Positions 37,539 through 52,315 of a DNA stretch of 64,000 nucleotides are shown here, piece by piece. A program made the translations under genes and the position numbers. Positions within the stretch are counted from its first letter, which is position 1. Every line of letters begins with the position of its first letter. Source of the DNA: Paralichthys olivaceus (taxonomy: Eukaryota; Chordata; Actinopteri; Pleuronectiformes; Paralichthyidae); assembly GCF_024713975.1 (NCBI RefSeq), contig NC_091108.1:10771001-10835000 (forward strand), written 5' to 3'. Under the pieces are notes generated by a model, which saw nothing but the letters and a program-made list of their open reading frames with translations, made no database searches and was not told the DNA's origin.

Positions 37539-39636
37539 AGTGCTAGCTTATGTGCCCTGTTCAGACACTAATGCAAATAGCCACCTCAAGGGCAAAATAC
37601 AGTAGGAGGGCAGGGATATGTCATCACTGATAAAAGGCCTGTGCACACATGCACACGCGCACACACGCACACACACACACATGCAAACACACATTATTGC
37701 TGATGCCACCCAACAGCCAAGAGTCCAAATTAATTACAGTCATCCCATGTGAGAACAGAGCGGCTGGCACAGGGCTTGACTGCTGCTCCTCCCCTCCACT
37801 CAACTGTTCCCCTCTCTTCTCTCTCTGCTGGCTAACAACTGACTTCTAGACCGAGCGTTGAACAAACTTTTAATCAGCACATCTCTTCTGCTCTTTGCGA
37901 AAAATGACAGTTCTTCAGAGCTACTCCCAGTTTCAGACTGTCACCTCCCACGATGTGTGCAGACACAATCCTTTTGATGTTCGTTATGTTGATTTGATTC
38001 TCAACTCTCATTCTTCCTTTCTCCATTTTGTCAGCCAGCCATTGTGACAGCTATGACACATGTTCACACATATCTAATAACAAGGCCCACAGAAAGACAG
38101 TAATGGTGATTCTTAATTTAGTGGATTTTGATTAAAGAGCTCCCAGGGTTGTTTTAGTATGTTGCACATAAGAGACTCTCATTTCATGGAGGAGAATAAA
38201 CATGACCTGTTTTCTTAGGTTTAAAATTAATTACCTGTTCAACTGCTCTCTTACTACAGTAGCCTGGAATGGACAAACCAAACACTGGCTGTGGAGATGA
38301 CCTCTGACAGCATTATTAAACTCTTTTATGGTTTTGTTTATTACTTAATAAAGGTTTGTTTTTACAAAAAAAAATCTACAGTAACTTGAGATACAATATG
38401 TTATTATATTATAAATGTGTGTTTGTTAATAATGTGTTAATATATGTTTATAAATCTGGGTGTGTATTGTTGACCTTTGTAATGCTACTCTTAGCAAAGA
38501 CACATTCACATTTATAAACATAGGGCCCAGGTTGAAAAATACTGGAATACCCAGTCAACATTTAATCAGAACTGCGATCTTTCCTTTACATGAACCAAAG
38601 TGCTTTTCTTGTATAAATCTAATCTAAGAAGTTGGTGGAAACCCCAGAATCTGAAGTCACTTTTTACACATGTATCCGAAACACCACTGTCTGACCTGTT
38701 TAAACATGTACAGCTGGAATCAACCTGGTTAAAAACAGAAATGATAACTAACTGTTGTCAATTAAATAAAAGATTGTATATTTCTGTATATGCCTTAGTT
38801 TATTGAACAGGGAACATAGTTACAAGGGACAGACAATGCAACACATGTACTTAGGAGGGTCTAGGTGGAAATATTTTGCAGCCACCAAAATTAAATGAAA
38901 TTGATTTAAGAAATAATGTTTTCAAGGCCCCTTCCATTCTCAGATCATGTTCTTTTCAGGACTTCAGAAGGGTAAAAAAATAATCCAGTCTGTCTTGTCC
39001 TGTCAAGAGTGTTCCTGTACATTTTGCATTGAGAATGCATGAGGCCAACAGGAGAGCTCACATATCCACACAGGCAGCCACTGCTGAGTGGAAACAGCCC
39101 TCTAGCTTTACACAATGCAGCAGCTGAAATCCCTCCTGCTCCCTCCAACGCTGAGAGGCAACACAATACCACTGGAATCAGACTGACTATTAGAAGGTTT
39201 CAGTTCACTTGCTGTGAGAGTAATGACTGACAAAAAAACAATATGTCCAACTGTGTTGAAATGTGTTATTATATTCCCCCCCCCCAAAAAACAAACATCT
39301 AACAATGACTACTCATTTCATTCAGCATGTACTTGTATAAATAATTTGTTCATAAGATATTCCAAACATAACGTACCCAGGTAATCTGCCCATTTGCATT
39401 TGGTAGTTTTATATTACTGCTCACCATCTGTTACAGCCAGTTACCTCACTCTGACTCCTACTTACTTAACTGATTCCTGTAACAAGCAATAAAACCAGGT
39501 TCTCAATCAGGTCTGCTCACCCTTGTGTGTATCTCCACTAATTACAGATGCAGACCTATTACTGCATTCTCAGGAGAGGAATCTTCATTCACTTCAGCAG
39601 AGATGCAAATTATGTCAAGTCAGCTCAGTTCTGCTG

Positions 39637-39660
39637 TGTGTGTGTGTGTGTGTGTGTGTC
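39637..39660. repeat. (GT)n microsatellite
   Basis: Short perfect GT tract. Confidence 0.9.
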
Positions 39661-40399
39661 TGTGCACTCAAGTTCACATTAAATCAAGCATTTCTCTTTT
39701 AGCTGCTTGCAAATTATGTCTCTGCCAGAAAAATGTTTCCTCCTTCAAAAAGTGCAGTTCTGATAATCAGGTGAGCTAAAAAATTCTTTCTCATTTCTCA
39801 TTATCCTCAGGCTTAAATAAAATGTTCAGTGTTTCAGGGAATATGCTGATTTGCTTTATTGCTAAGAGCTAGATGAGAGGATTGATACCACTCTCGTAGA
39901 TTTACCAGTGGCTGCGTATATTGATGGACGAGTCCTCTCTGACTCTTATTTTACAAAAGTGAAAAATACAAAGCTCAAATTTCCTGGATATGGGCGACGT
40001 CCTTTGTTTGGATTCAAGGTCATTCAGGTACCTGCAGATTCAACAAGTCAACGTCAGCTGTTAATCATTCCCACTTTCTCTGTTGTTGTGGCATCAAATA
40101 ATTAGTGGGACTCAATACAGTGCAGTCTCCTTAAATCCAATAAGCTGCACCTAATTTCCCATACAAAGTGATATCAGTTCCCACAATATGTCAGATTTGT
40201 TTTTCTTCAGGATCACTGAATAATTCCATTGGGAAATTGTGAAAATGTTGAAAAACACCCTGTCCCACTAGTTAAAAAAATCTCAAGTCCTGATCCGTAC
40301 CAAGATTTAATGATATTTTTCCTAACCCATACTGTGCATCCCTCAAACATTTTTCAGAGAAAATCGTTTCATTGTTTTGCTGTCATTTCATTTCACAAA

Positions 40400-40472
40400 C
40401 CAGCTATACTCCAGCCAGTCCCAAGGGGGCAATCAAGATATTTTAGCTTCGTTATAGGGAGCTAGCATGCCA
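40400..40472 (+). mobile_element. Interspersed repeat fragment (family M)
   Basis: CTATACTCCAGCCAGTCCCA, GGGGGCAATCAAGATATTTT, AGCTTCGTTATAGGGAGCTAG and ATGCCATCC: the same blocks as 7420-7490 and 37300-37340. Confidence 0.5.
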
Positions 40473-43400
40473 TCCATCTAACCCTAACAGCTCATTGTTT
40501 TCTCTGTTTTCCAGTTCTTACATCCAGAAGCTAAACTAGCTTCAAATAGCCTACACATGTGGGAGTGGTATCAATTTATACCTCTCGCCATAAGGCAGCT
40601 TTCCCAAAAAGTTGAACTAGTCGTTCTAAGGGTTGAAACTCACCAAATCAAAAATGCTTTCATAATCATACTCTCCTCATTGTATCACTAGTCAGTTTTT
40701 AATATCTCCAAAATGTCCTTCAAATGATTCTGACAACTTGAAATGTTCACTTCCGCATTCACTTGAATAAGCAGTGGGAGCATAGTGCGAAAAAAAAATA
40801 CTGCACATAAACATTAGGGGGCGATGTTGTATTTACCAAACCAGAATCTATAGGCTGGAGGAAATGAAGAAGTAACCACAGACAAAAAAACTCTTGTTGA
40901 AGTTGCCTGTCTAGGAAATAAATAAAATATTCTCCCTGTGTGCTTTTGCTGCTACCCTTATTAATTCATAGTTGGGTGGTGGTCCGACCCCCAGTGCTCC
41001 TGGACTTCCTTCTCTACTCAACCAACCATCATCACAGACTTAATGTGGAGTTGGGATTTTACAGACATGCTCACTTGGTCTCCTGTGAGTCTGTTTGAGC
41101 TGCATTTACCATAAAGGGCAGCATGTAGGCAAATATAATCATATAGATCAATCTCTAAAATGTATTGTATTCCTTTGTTTGTGAACTGTTGACCTACCTA
41201 TCTTTCTGAAATTTCTCACAAAATTGATCATTATTTGACACAATGGCAGATATTTTAATGACAGAGACACCTTTTAACATCTGAACAAATTATTGCAAGT
41301 ATCTTTCCTAGCAGATCTCACATATTCATGAATGTGTCTAATCTTCAGAGACCTGCTGCTCTGTCCTCACTGTCAGTAATGATATGCTAATCCTGTTGGA
41401 AAAGAGGTGGGCTATGATGAAATTGTGTGTGTATCTGTGTGGGTGTGCGTGCCTCCATGTTGACACTGCAACATGTATGCTTGTGGTGAGAGAGATGTGG
41501 GTCTGAGTTGGTTTAAATGTGACACTGAGTTAAATAAACTTGGGATATCAGGTTAAAGTAACTGTATTTGCTTTTCTCTAAAAAAATATGGTTCTTTATT
41601 TGGCGCAATTGCCAAAAAAAAGCCTTATTGTACCAGAGTTAGTGCAAAGACGATCTGTGAGAGTGCTCTGAGTAACTCAACTAACACAATAATAAGGGTT
41701 TTTTTTTTTTGAAAACTAAGTTTAAAGAGTCAAGGGAACTGTCATTCTTTCAACTCATCCTGTCAAGACCTTAAGTTAGAACATGTTTAAAAGTGGTCTG
41801 AGAATTAAAAGTTGTATTCATAGATGCTACATTATTATAGTGATATAATAGGATCAAATTGTTAATGTTTAATTAATTTTTTTATTCTGACATTCTTATT
41901 CAGGAATTCGTGTCTGAAAATTAAATTATGAAAACACCTTTTTATGTCTAATCTAATCTGAAATATCAAAGCCATTTATTGACATTTGGCATTACCTGCA
42001 ATGATCTTATACCATTTAAGAGATACCTCTGTATCAATGATATAGAATTTATTGTAAATGGTTTAGTTATATCATCTTACAGAACATTATTTTATCACCC
42101 ATTCCCATTGAAAGGTTTATCTGTTATTAAATCTAAGATTATTCTAAAGCATATCTGAGAGAGTTTCCTTTGATTTAATATAGTCACTTAAGAATGAGAA
42201 GAACCAGCCTAGTGAATCCAGCTCTGAGATGCCAGGCTCCCTTTGTCCACTCATTTAAAGCCTTGCAGAGAATCCACAAGTATAAAGGAGACTAACTGGA
42301 CTTGAATTTCTAGAATTATCTAATGTCTCTATGGATGAAAGCCGAAATACACATTTATTGTTTACTGTCACACATTTCATGAAATCATCTCATTTAGACT
42401 CTTTATTTTGAAACAAATCAATCACCTGCCTCCAGCTCATCTAAAATTCTGCAGTGAGGCTTTCTATCTAATTACAGGGTACAGCAGGATTACTACACCC
42501 ACAGTTGCCTTTCATCATTAAATAGTTTTAGAAATTATTTGTAAAAATGTAATTCTTTGCTGTTAACATTGAAGGCACTGGAGATTCTTTCATTTTTTTT
42601 TATCTCCCCTCAGATAAGGCTTATCTTATAAAATCCTATTTTAAACAGAATTCCAACCCTTTTGGGGATGCTTAGGTCAGTAGGTGTCCTGGGATTGTCA
42701 ACATGCTGTAGTCAGAGAGGAGCTTTTGACAATAAAAGTGGCCCCTCCTGGGCCCTCAAAGGGACTTGTTCTCTTTTTGAAATTGGAAGAACTACAAAAC
42801 ACTACAGGACAGATTACTGAGAAACTTAGTAGATAGATATGGTATGGGTCAGTGAAGAAGCCATTAAACATTGGACCAGGGCTGGATAAAAATACTGACA
42901 CCTACCTTAATGTCTGTTCAGGCTATTTCAGGTAGCAGTATTTCATGAATGCCACATTTACTCTGTCTTACAAACAATTATAATGTAAGGGAATGTGGAA
43001 ATAGTCCAAAGTATTCAAGAAACGTTACTCAGTTTGAGTAATTAACAGGATATTTTACAACTGACATTTAAGGGAGTGTAGTGAAATATATATTGTAAAG
43101 TAACCCTCCCAACACTATTTGTAAGACACTTGGCTCTGGCAGTGACAGGCTCTGTATCCATCTCTGTTTGCCTGATGGGCCTTGAGGAGATTGGAAACTA
43201 TTTGTTTTTATCATGTGAACGTAGAAGCACTTGTTTACTGTCACCAGTGCTGCAAGCCAGCATCTGAAATCTCAAAGCAACCCGAGCTGTTGTTTGGACA
43301 ACGCTTCACTGCTCAGAAAAGTGAGGAGAAGAAATCGGCGTATCATCAATCCTGCTGCAATCTGATTGTGACAGAATAATGACAAATGATTTCAATACTT

Positions 43401-46369
43401 TCCTGTGTAAAAATGATGAAAGATCTCTTTTCCAGTAGTAACTGAGAACTACTCATATCTTGATTTTTAGAAATAAAAATAACAAGTGAAAGGAATTTGA
43501 ATTTGAAGATTTTTGTCACTTAGCAATATCAATATGAGTATCACTCCCTCTTTTTGACCTATTTTGTTGGTGTGTTTGTAAAACGTAGTGCAGGTGATTA
43601 TTTTTTCTGTGCCAGAGCCTCCTGATAATAGAGACTGAAATGTGCTGTACTTGGACACCACTAAACAAGTTACTGTATTGAAAGACAAAGTGCTGTAATC
43701 TCCTTTGGGGTTACTGAGAGCCTTTAATTATTCATAGATTAATAGACTGTAAAAATGTGTGTGTCCCTAGATGGCCACTTTATGTCCTATAACTCTACCA
43801 AGCTATTTTTCGTCAGCTGTGCACTGGAAAACAGTTCCCTGAAGAGAGTGGATATTTTCATCAGCAGGACTTATTTACTTTCCCTGTTAATGTTAATCAA
43901 ACATTTACATTAAGATTTATGACTGAGCATTTATATTGACAGTGGCAGTTTATTGAAGATGGAGTTCTGAAAAAACCCGGTAGAAACACTGAGAGGTTGA
44001 AAAGCAGAGACGTCTGAGGGTGTTGCTGGTTTATTGATTGCCGGACCTAAATGCAGAGTTCCACAAGAAAAAGATTTGTGCAGAGAAGATGTAAGAAACA
44101 AGCAGGAGCTAAACAAACTTACCAAGAGGATTGTGAGCAGAGTAACAATATGCTCAAGGGAGGCAGCGATAATTGGACACAGGTAAAACATCAGGGCGAT
44201 GTAGGCACATGGTCTTCGAATGGAATGTGTGAGCTTAAAATGTGTGAAGTCATGTACACAGTATGCTTCAAGTGGTAATGCTGTTAGAACACTGATGCTA
44301 CGCAACATGGCCACAGATGCTAACAATCTAGCAAGCTAGCAGGCATGTAACAATTCAAAGGCCTGATAGAGGTTAAAGATGAGACTGTTGGGGATATCAA
44401 CGTTTTTGTTGTATTTCTCATAAAAATCAGAAGAAAAACTCCGCGTGACAAAAAAATTTGGTCTTTCCACTCAACAAAAAAAATGACTTTCCATCGCGAC
44501 TTTTGAAATGTTAACAATCACACCTCCTGAACTTTCAGAAAATTCTGAAGGAAAAGGTCATTAATACCACAAGAGGGGGGTTTTCATATACGTCTTCTCG
44601 TGAACATGGTAAAGTACCACATATGAAGGCAGCAACAATCACCAAAGTGGTAAAATGGCACGAAGTAAAACAGCCAAAACACTTAAGACACACTTAAGCT
44701 AAGTTATATAAAATACACTGCTAACAAAGACTGATTACTGTTAAATCCCACTTAGTTTCCCTCTCATTCCCAACAAATGACACCAAATATTGCAGAAATA
44801 AAAGCAACCACTGAATGATACTTTGAAAAGCAATGGTCGTTTTCCTCATGCAGATGTTTTAGTTCTGAGAATCTTGTCATCATTACAGGTATCATTATGG
44901 TATGCCAGCTAATGCAGAATTCCATGATGCATACTAATGCAGTGCATTGTCACACGGCCTGGAGCCGGCTCTTAAAGCAAACAACAGGTGCTGATGAGCA
45001 AATAACAGCTTATTGTGATGAATTAGGGACCATGTTTGAGGACCTGTGGATTTCACAGTAATATCACATTTTTAAAAAAGAACAGGGATGTGTGGAGTTG
45101 CCAGCTTCTATTTTACTTTTAGACATTTCTGTAGCATCACTATCCAAACCCCATGTAGAGCACTGTTTCTATAGGGTAGGAAGAGACATTGTTTATGAAG
45201 CAGTCAAATAGTACCTCATTCTATTCTCCCGGCTGGACTTTGTGTATCCTGAATTCTTAGCAGGACTCTGTCATTTCTGGATCTTTATGATACCTGTAGC
45301 AGGAGCTCCAAGGAGACAGCATGCATCTTCTTTTTTCTCTCTGTGACCAAAATGAAATCCAATTATCTTCTTTGAGCTCTCTCCTTTGGCACATCACTAA
45401 GCTGCTCAGACAAGCATTCTTGTTGCTCGTTTCCTCTCCAATATGTTTTTTTTTTCTAACTCTCACCACTTTCACACAAACACCCACCCACACACACACA
45501 CACACATAAAATACACGTCTCCATACCCTGGGGATGTGACCAACAGACTTGACTGATCAAATCACTGCTACACCAAGGAAGGAAGTTATCAGTTTCAGTG
45601 CAAAGGGAAAGGACATTTTGGAAATGATTTTCTTTTTGCATTTGCAACCACATGTTCTAGTATGCACAAAATGCACTTCTGAGGTGCACAGCGTGTCCAT
45701 GTTGTAACCGCACTGTGATTTATGTCGGCCTTTTACTGCACATGCTTACCTCCTGCATTCACCTCTTGCATCTTCCTCTGTTACCCCAAAGCCTCCAACC
45801 GTTTTGCTCAGTTAATAACAGCTAAGCTAATGTGATAGATTTGTATTTACAGCTTGGGTAATGCTTGAGAAATATCACATTAAGCCTATGTAAATTATTT
45901 TATGACTCATCACGGGGGGAAATTACCTATCAGCTTTTAGTGAAATGTGTCTATTAATATTGGATGAACAGTGACATTTGGTGCAGATATCCCTGGTGCC
46001 CGAAGGATTGATCTGATTGGCACACGGGAACCTCTGACTCCCTCTCCGGTGTTGCAAATGTCACTTTTCCAGTGAAATATCTGATCATCTACCCGATAGA
46101 TTGACTTTTACATGCATGTGTGTTACACACACAGGTGAATCTCATTTTCATTGTACAGTCTACAAAAGAAAGTGGTTGACAAGCCTGAATTAGGGTTGGC
46201 ATGGATTTTCATCGTTGAAGCAAGCTGAATAATGAGAATGGGCAAAGTGCAGACACGGATGTGGCCTTACTGCACTCTGATACATTGACATTTGCAAAAT
46301 GTTTGTGGTAGGCTATCTAGCTGTTGCATTCACTAAATAACAAATTAAACTTGGAAACTTTCTCTTGAT

Positions 46370-46830
46370 AGCTGCTTTCAGACATGCACCAAACTCCAGA
46401 CACAAATGACATTCTCTGGAGGGGCTGTATGTCAGAACATAAATGTCAGAGACAGTTGCTGCAGGTATTCTCCAGAGTTTCTCCTGCAAGACCTCTAATA
46501 AAAACTCTGGATAAAGTCCAAGAAGCCCATGTGAGAATGAAGCAAGAGATTTTCCATTGGATTCTAACCCACGATGAATGCAAATCTGAAATAAACAAAA
46601 ATATTACAAATATCTCAGGATAAAAATGAGGCGTCATACAAATATTTCAAGATTTGAGAGTTTTTGGTGACACCATGTCTGTGTTGATGTGCTGAGATTT
46701 CAGTGCTGTTGTGAACACATCTGACTGGAGAATCTCCTGCTGTGTTCTCAATGTGTGAAAGCCAAACTCCGGAGAAAGTCCGGACCCAATTGCCCGGACT
46801 TCCTCTAGAGATCATGTCTGAAAACCACCT
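46370..46830. mobile_element. MITE-like element with terminal inverted repeats
   Basis: Left end AGCTGCTTTCAGACATGC. The right end, read in reverse, is AGGTGGTTTTCAGACATGA. The interior has many CTCTGGAG/CTCCGGAG half-palindromes (46412, 46470, 46505, 46768) and no coding capacity. From memory, TTTCAGACATGCAC ends with CCGGAGA-rich interiors belong to a fish DNA-transposon-derived family. About 460 bases long. A target-site duplication was not identified with certainty. Confidence 0.6.
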
Positions 46831-49800
46831 AATTGACAATGTTTGTGTGATCACTCTCACTAACAGAAGAGTGAGAGAAATGTTCCACACTGCAGGTTTA
46901 ACATGGTAACCTGCTAACTTTACATCTAGGACCATCATTATAAGATACTAACACATTTAATGACAATCTCATCAGTCTCAGCTGTATTTTGTGTTTTGCT
47001 TCTGCTTGGTTATGGATTCCCTATTAGCCTGCCTGTGCCCAAATTGACACTCAATTCATTTGCAAAGGGAGTTCAGTCAGCGGTTTAACATGTGGAAGAT
47101 TTTTAACAGAGTCCATCTTTTCAATAGACCATGAAGGTGCTGCATCTCCGCTCACTGACTCGTCTCTTTCCACAGAGAGCAGAAAGGCACCAGCAGTACC
47201 ATCCACACTGCCCACACAGGACAGGTTACATAATTCACTCTGCATAATCTGACTTCAAGGGACAATATGCAAGAATTGGCCAATTCTGATTTGGAATAGG
47301 AGGGCAGCGTATTACCAGAAAGAGGTGGTAAGGGATGTGCACTCTGTGGTCCCTCCTAGACCCAACGTTACCCCTTTGCCTTAATCTGTGACCCAATTCA
47401 GGGGCTGCATCCTTGTGAGGCTTTATTTGAATACTGATTGCTTCACGGCGGTATGACTATAGTCGGTGCTGTTTCAAAGGGTCTTTCAAATGTGGCTGAC
47501 AAATGCGTCCTTCCATACCCAAGCAACAGAGGATCCAAGCAATGGATTCCTCAAGCTAATGACCTAGGTATGCAGCCCACAAGCAGCAGTACATGCTCGT
47601 TAGGGGAGACAAGCTTGCGATGTAAATATGAACTTCTGTGAAGACTAATTTCAGTTCTGACATAATGTAGAAAAAATAATTTTTTTTTCTGAAAACTCAT
47701 ATTTGATTTTTTCAGAAACTCGCATGCACTCAGGACCATCCACCCTAAGAGCAATATTTTTCAACAATTCTACCTCCTCTGCACGTCGGGCACGGCTCAG
47801 AGCTCAGAGCTGAATGTCAACAGGTCGTACTGCACGCCTACCCCGCTTCTGAAATGTAAAGCCTCATATTGATCTCCAGAGATGCTACAGGGAATAAAAT
47901 GTTTTATGGTCTCATGATGATATTCACATTTCTTCTTCTCACCAAAACTATCTGTGCTGCTGAAAAAATAATGTGAGGTTAAAACTGTGAGTGAGGCACA
48001 GCTGAAGTGCACAGCCTGCGGGGGGAGAATAAAATAACAGATCAGGAAGTTACCATTTCCTTTTTTTATGTGAGTTTTTTAATGCTTCAGTATTAGTTTG
48101 AGTTCACTTTTAGGCCTTTTTAACTGTGCTTCTGAATAAGCAGTTATCATAAACTAATTTTTTTCTAATTAAATCACCAACAAATATGAACCACTGATGT
48201 TGACAAAGTTTTGCCTTAAGCACTGAATGAAAGCTGGGCTGAACGTAAGTGCCCCTGGGTCTCTGAGATATTCAGGGATCCAAAATTCCCAAGATTCATT
48301 GTGTATTAATCTTGAATTAGTTCTTACCACAAAAACACAGTACTAGAATTAAATGCTAAGGGCCTGAAGGCAGAATCGGCATTATTTCACGTTACTTCTT
48401 GTGTAGTAAAGGGTTCCCTACTCAAAATGTAGATCACATGCAAATTTTTGTTTGATTCACCAAATGACAGTTCCTTAATAAGGGCCTATTTCTGCCCCAC
48501 AGCATGCCTGAAGGTAAAATGGGAGCTTTCACACCTTTTATTTTACATTAACATAACTTACTATAAGTTGAAGAATAATTATTGATTTGAATAAATCACT
48601 ATTTTCATAGTGTGACAAGATTTGGTGGTCTTTAGTGCATATTGTGTAACTGTTACCATTAGGAACCATTGTGTCATGTTGCATTCTCTCATTTTATTCC
48701 TGCGTGTCATGCACTGCATGTCTAGAGACTTTACTGACAGCATAATAAACGTCCTTGCAAGCGATCGGCGTCTTTCAATGGTTCCGTTTGATCCAGAGCG
48801 ACACCATTTTGGCCCTTTGGTCTGAGGCACCTTCCACACCCATTATTTAGGCTCAGACTAAACTGAGGATTCTGAGCACGGTTGGTGTGATAGCGCCTTT
48901 ATCACTAAAGTACCTCAAAGATTCCACTTCATGTACTTACATAGTGTTACTTTCACAGGATAAATTATCAATTGGATTAGAATTAGCTAAAAATAATGAA
49001 AAAGATTGCTACCCGAACAACATGATTTTACAAACAGGAGTACAATGATATAAATTAGGCAAATTTGAGGGTCAAATAAACTTAGAATAAACATGACAAA
49101 CTGAAGAATATGTCATTGACGCAGCTGAGCTAATGCCTCTGTGTCCACCACTCCTCATATATCTGTCTGGTGAAACTGAATACTGTGTGGCCTCAGACCA
49201 AGAAACACACAGCGTCTCTGTAATTTCAACTGCCTTCTCACTTCCACACTGGTTTGTCTTCCTCTCACTCTTTCTTTGCATCTCTATTTGTGTCTGTCTC
49301 TTCTTTCCCCTCGATCCGTTGAAATACAAACCTGGAAAAGTGTGCGAAAGCTTGTATCTATTTGTGTTTTTGCGGTTGGTTGTCTACGCGTATTGGTGGC
49401 TCTGAGGACGCTGACGTTGCCATCTCGACAAAAGAGGAAAAACTTCAAAAAGCATCTTCCAGCAAACTGTGAGAGCCATTGTGTGTGAGAGAGAGCTCCT
49501 CCACTGCCGCCGCTGCTGCTGTCAACATCGCAAACTTCAACAGAAACACAGCAGGAGCGCAGAGAGGGAGAACTTTAATTGGACAAAGTCTGAGATTTCC
49601 AATTTGCACAGAAACATGTTTAGACAGGTACACGCATATACACACAATGACACATCTGTATTCAAGCAAATGCAGACACACACACACTGAATGTTGTCAC
49701 TTTATTCCTCAGTCCTCGTGTTATCTGATTACTGTCGACGTACAGATGAAAAACATTCACTTCAACAAACCTCCTGAAGGTTTCTGTTGTCTCACATTTT

Positions 49801-51259
49801 AAGTGGAGCATTTGATTTTGTTCTCAAAGTAAACATTTTTCAAGTCATCGCGATTACTTCTCCAGCAGCTGCATAAGCTGCAACATGTCACAAACTTATT
49901 TTCACTCGCGATAACGATGCACAGTTTGACAGTTTTGGGAAATTACAGCTGCGGTTTTTAATGTACTTCATAGAAGCCGAATTTAATTGTAATCTCCAGA
50001 CGCACGATTTAAGAGTTGGATGTGGACTTTGAGGGGAGAAGAAGGGAAACAGCTCAAGAGGGGGATGAAATCTACAGGCCACAAGAAAGAAATGACAGAC
50101 GTACCTCCGGATATAACACACTGAGCCGAAAGCAGGCAGATAAAACATTCAGGAGGGGGCAGTGCCTTCTGACAGTCAGTGACAGTCGCTGGCAGCCCAG
50201 AAGACCGGTGTGTGTCCTTCACTCTGAGTGGAGGCTGAGAACAGACTGATCCAATTTCATTCCCTCTGCTCCAAGACCTCTCAACAATTGAGGATATTCA
50301 TCATTTTTATTTAGCCAGCACTTTTCTTATGACGGTAACAAAGTGCTTTACCAAGGAGGAAATGAACACAATAAATAATAATGGTGATATAAGCAAAGAG
50401 CTATGAAAGCATAACAAGAAACAACAAAAGAAAACAAATAAAAGGTCATTATATAAAAGCAACTCTGGAGTTTGAAGAGTTTACTGTGTTCAATCGCTTT
50501 ACGCTGATTTTGCAGCTTCTGTGGAACCGATTAAAAATCCTGTTTAATTTCGAGTCATATGACCCGGGAGAGAATATCGATTAAAGTCCCATTGCAGATA
50601 CTAAACCGTATTAATGTTGGATGACCAAGTGTCAGTTGTTTGTTGTACTCGTAATATTGTTCGGGTCTGATGTCTGTCATTTATTTTCTATGACTGTATT
50701 GTGACATCAATACAGAAATCAATCCAGTCAATAAAACCACCCTGGCTGGTGCATGTTTGACTTCCATCACTCTTCCTGTTCTCGAGGCAGCGCTCAGACA
50801 GTTCGAACCCACTCACCTGAGTGAAACACACTGTAAACAAGCGAAACACCCACACACAGTCCAGCTGCTGGAGGTGCCTCTCCTGAGCTTTTAATATTCT
50901 CGAAATGTTTTTTTTCTGATACACGCATTTCTTTGTACTTATGTGGGCCTTCCTTTATTTTATTGTGAATAAAAAAAGTGTAATTAAAGAGAAACCAGTC
51001 GTCTGTGGAAAAGACCTTGGCTGTAAAGTGCTCCGCCGGTCACCTAATCTGTTTTTTTTGTCTCTTGCAGATGGTGAATATGAGAAAAGGTGTTGAAACA
51101 GAAAGAAGTTGCACAATTATTAATCGTATTTTCTGCTGTAGTTGAACATTGACCCTTTGGCCTGCTCTCAAAAAGGATTTTAAATTAACACCAGGAACAA
51201 ATCACACGGTTTCTCTATGTTCTTTTTAGCACTGAAAACAGATGACCTTTAACAGAGGT

Positions 51260-51520
51260 GGACCACACACACACACAGGTTTGCGCAGCGGCAATATTAG
51301 GACTTTTCATTTGACTTCCATTAACTGTGGACTAATGAAACAAAACCTCATCCCAAACCTTAACTATTACAAATTCTAACCCTAACCTTACCACAATTAA
51401 CATCTCAGCACTAACCTGAACCAGAACCTATGAAATTGTGGTTTGCCTCATTAGGGCCGAGCTGTGGTCCCCATAAGGCCTACTGGTCCTGGCAAGGTCT
51501 GTTTATACCATAGACTCTAT
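51260..51520 (+). mobile_element. CA-associated interspersed repeat (family L)
   Basis: ACACACACACAGGTTTGCGCAGC, then ATTTGACTTCCATTAACTGTGG, CCTTAACTATTAC, CCCTAACCTTACC and CTGGCAAGGTCTG, followed by ATACCATAGACTC. Same block order as the copy at 33640-34056. Confidence 0.55.
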
Positions 51521-52315
51521 CTTAAGAGGTTTATACATTAAAGAAGCAGTGATTGATTACCTTCATTATATTTTTACACACTTTAATATTTATTTTATTA
51601 TTGTCATCATTAAATGTCTTGATGGAGTTATGCATTAATCTACATACAAATAGTCTTCACTCCCCATGACAACTTGATAAACAGACAGAGAGATGCAGCA
51701 CAAATCAGTACGAGTAGAATAATGTGACATTTTAATATTCAAATGTGATGCTTTAATATGACTTTAGCTGTGTTGTCAGTTATGAGGTTAATTGTGTAAC
51801 CAAGGAGGAAGCTATAACTGGTGACATATGATATTAAATTACACTTTTTAATTTGAACTTGAAGTGAATAACACATAGTTATTCCTCTATAGAACTGTAT
51901 ATCTTTTCAAAAGAAATCACGATGTGTGGAACAAGTAAAGAACACATATATATTTGAAAAAATAAAGAACACATATAATACTTCTATTATAACTGATTGT
52001 AGTTGGATTATAGTGCTTTTTAAACATTTGAATCTATATTTTTCTCATAAATGTTAGCTTTGTGAATATCTGTATCTGTATATTTTGTACACAGATTTAA
52101 TTATAAACTATATACATACAGTTGGATCCAAAGACTATATACGTATGTACAAATATCTGTTCTCTGTTACAGTTCCACCTGCTCCTTGTTTTCTCTTCTC
52201 CTTATATTTCCATATTTGCTTCTGTGTTCCTTTTTTAACAAAAAGCACCAAAATACCTGGGTTGAGCTTCACACCCCCTCCTTGTTTCGGGCTGACAAAT
52301 TGTCAGTGACAGTCC

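Larger units (their letters stand above)
33600..52300. other. Gene-poor region, part 2
   Basis: No gene supported. Contains microsatellites (34018-34056, 35792-35857, 37490-37535, 39637-39660), family L repeats (33640-34056, 37370-37535, 51260-51520), family M copies (37060-37340, 40400-40472) and an inverted-repeat element (46370-46830). Long stretches (about 38000-39600, 40900-46300 and 46900-51200) show nothing I recognise. Confidence 0.55.

Noticed and set aside
43182..43379. 65-residue Cys-containing frame (YCHQCCKPAS)
   Set aside because: The CxxC pairing looks finger-like, but there is no further motif, promoter or splice context; likely chance.
49479..49630. Possible exon with CCGCCGCTGCTGCTG tract and donor GTACAC
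   Set aside because: The donor is weak, there is no acceptor or good start, and the Ala run comes from a short GCT/GCC repeat.
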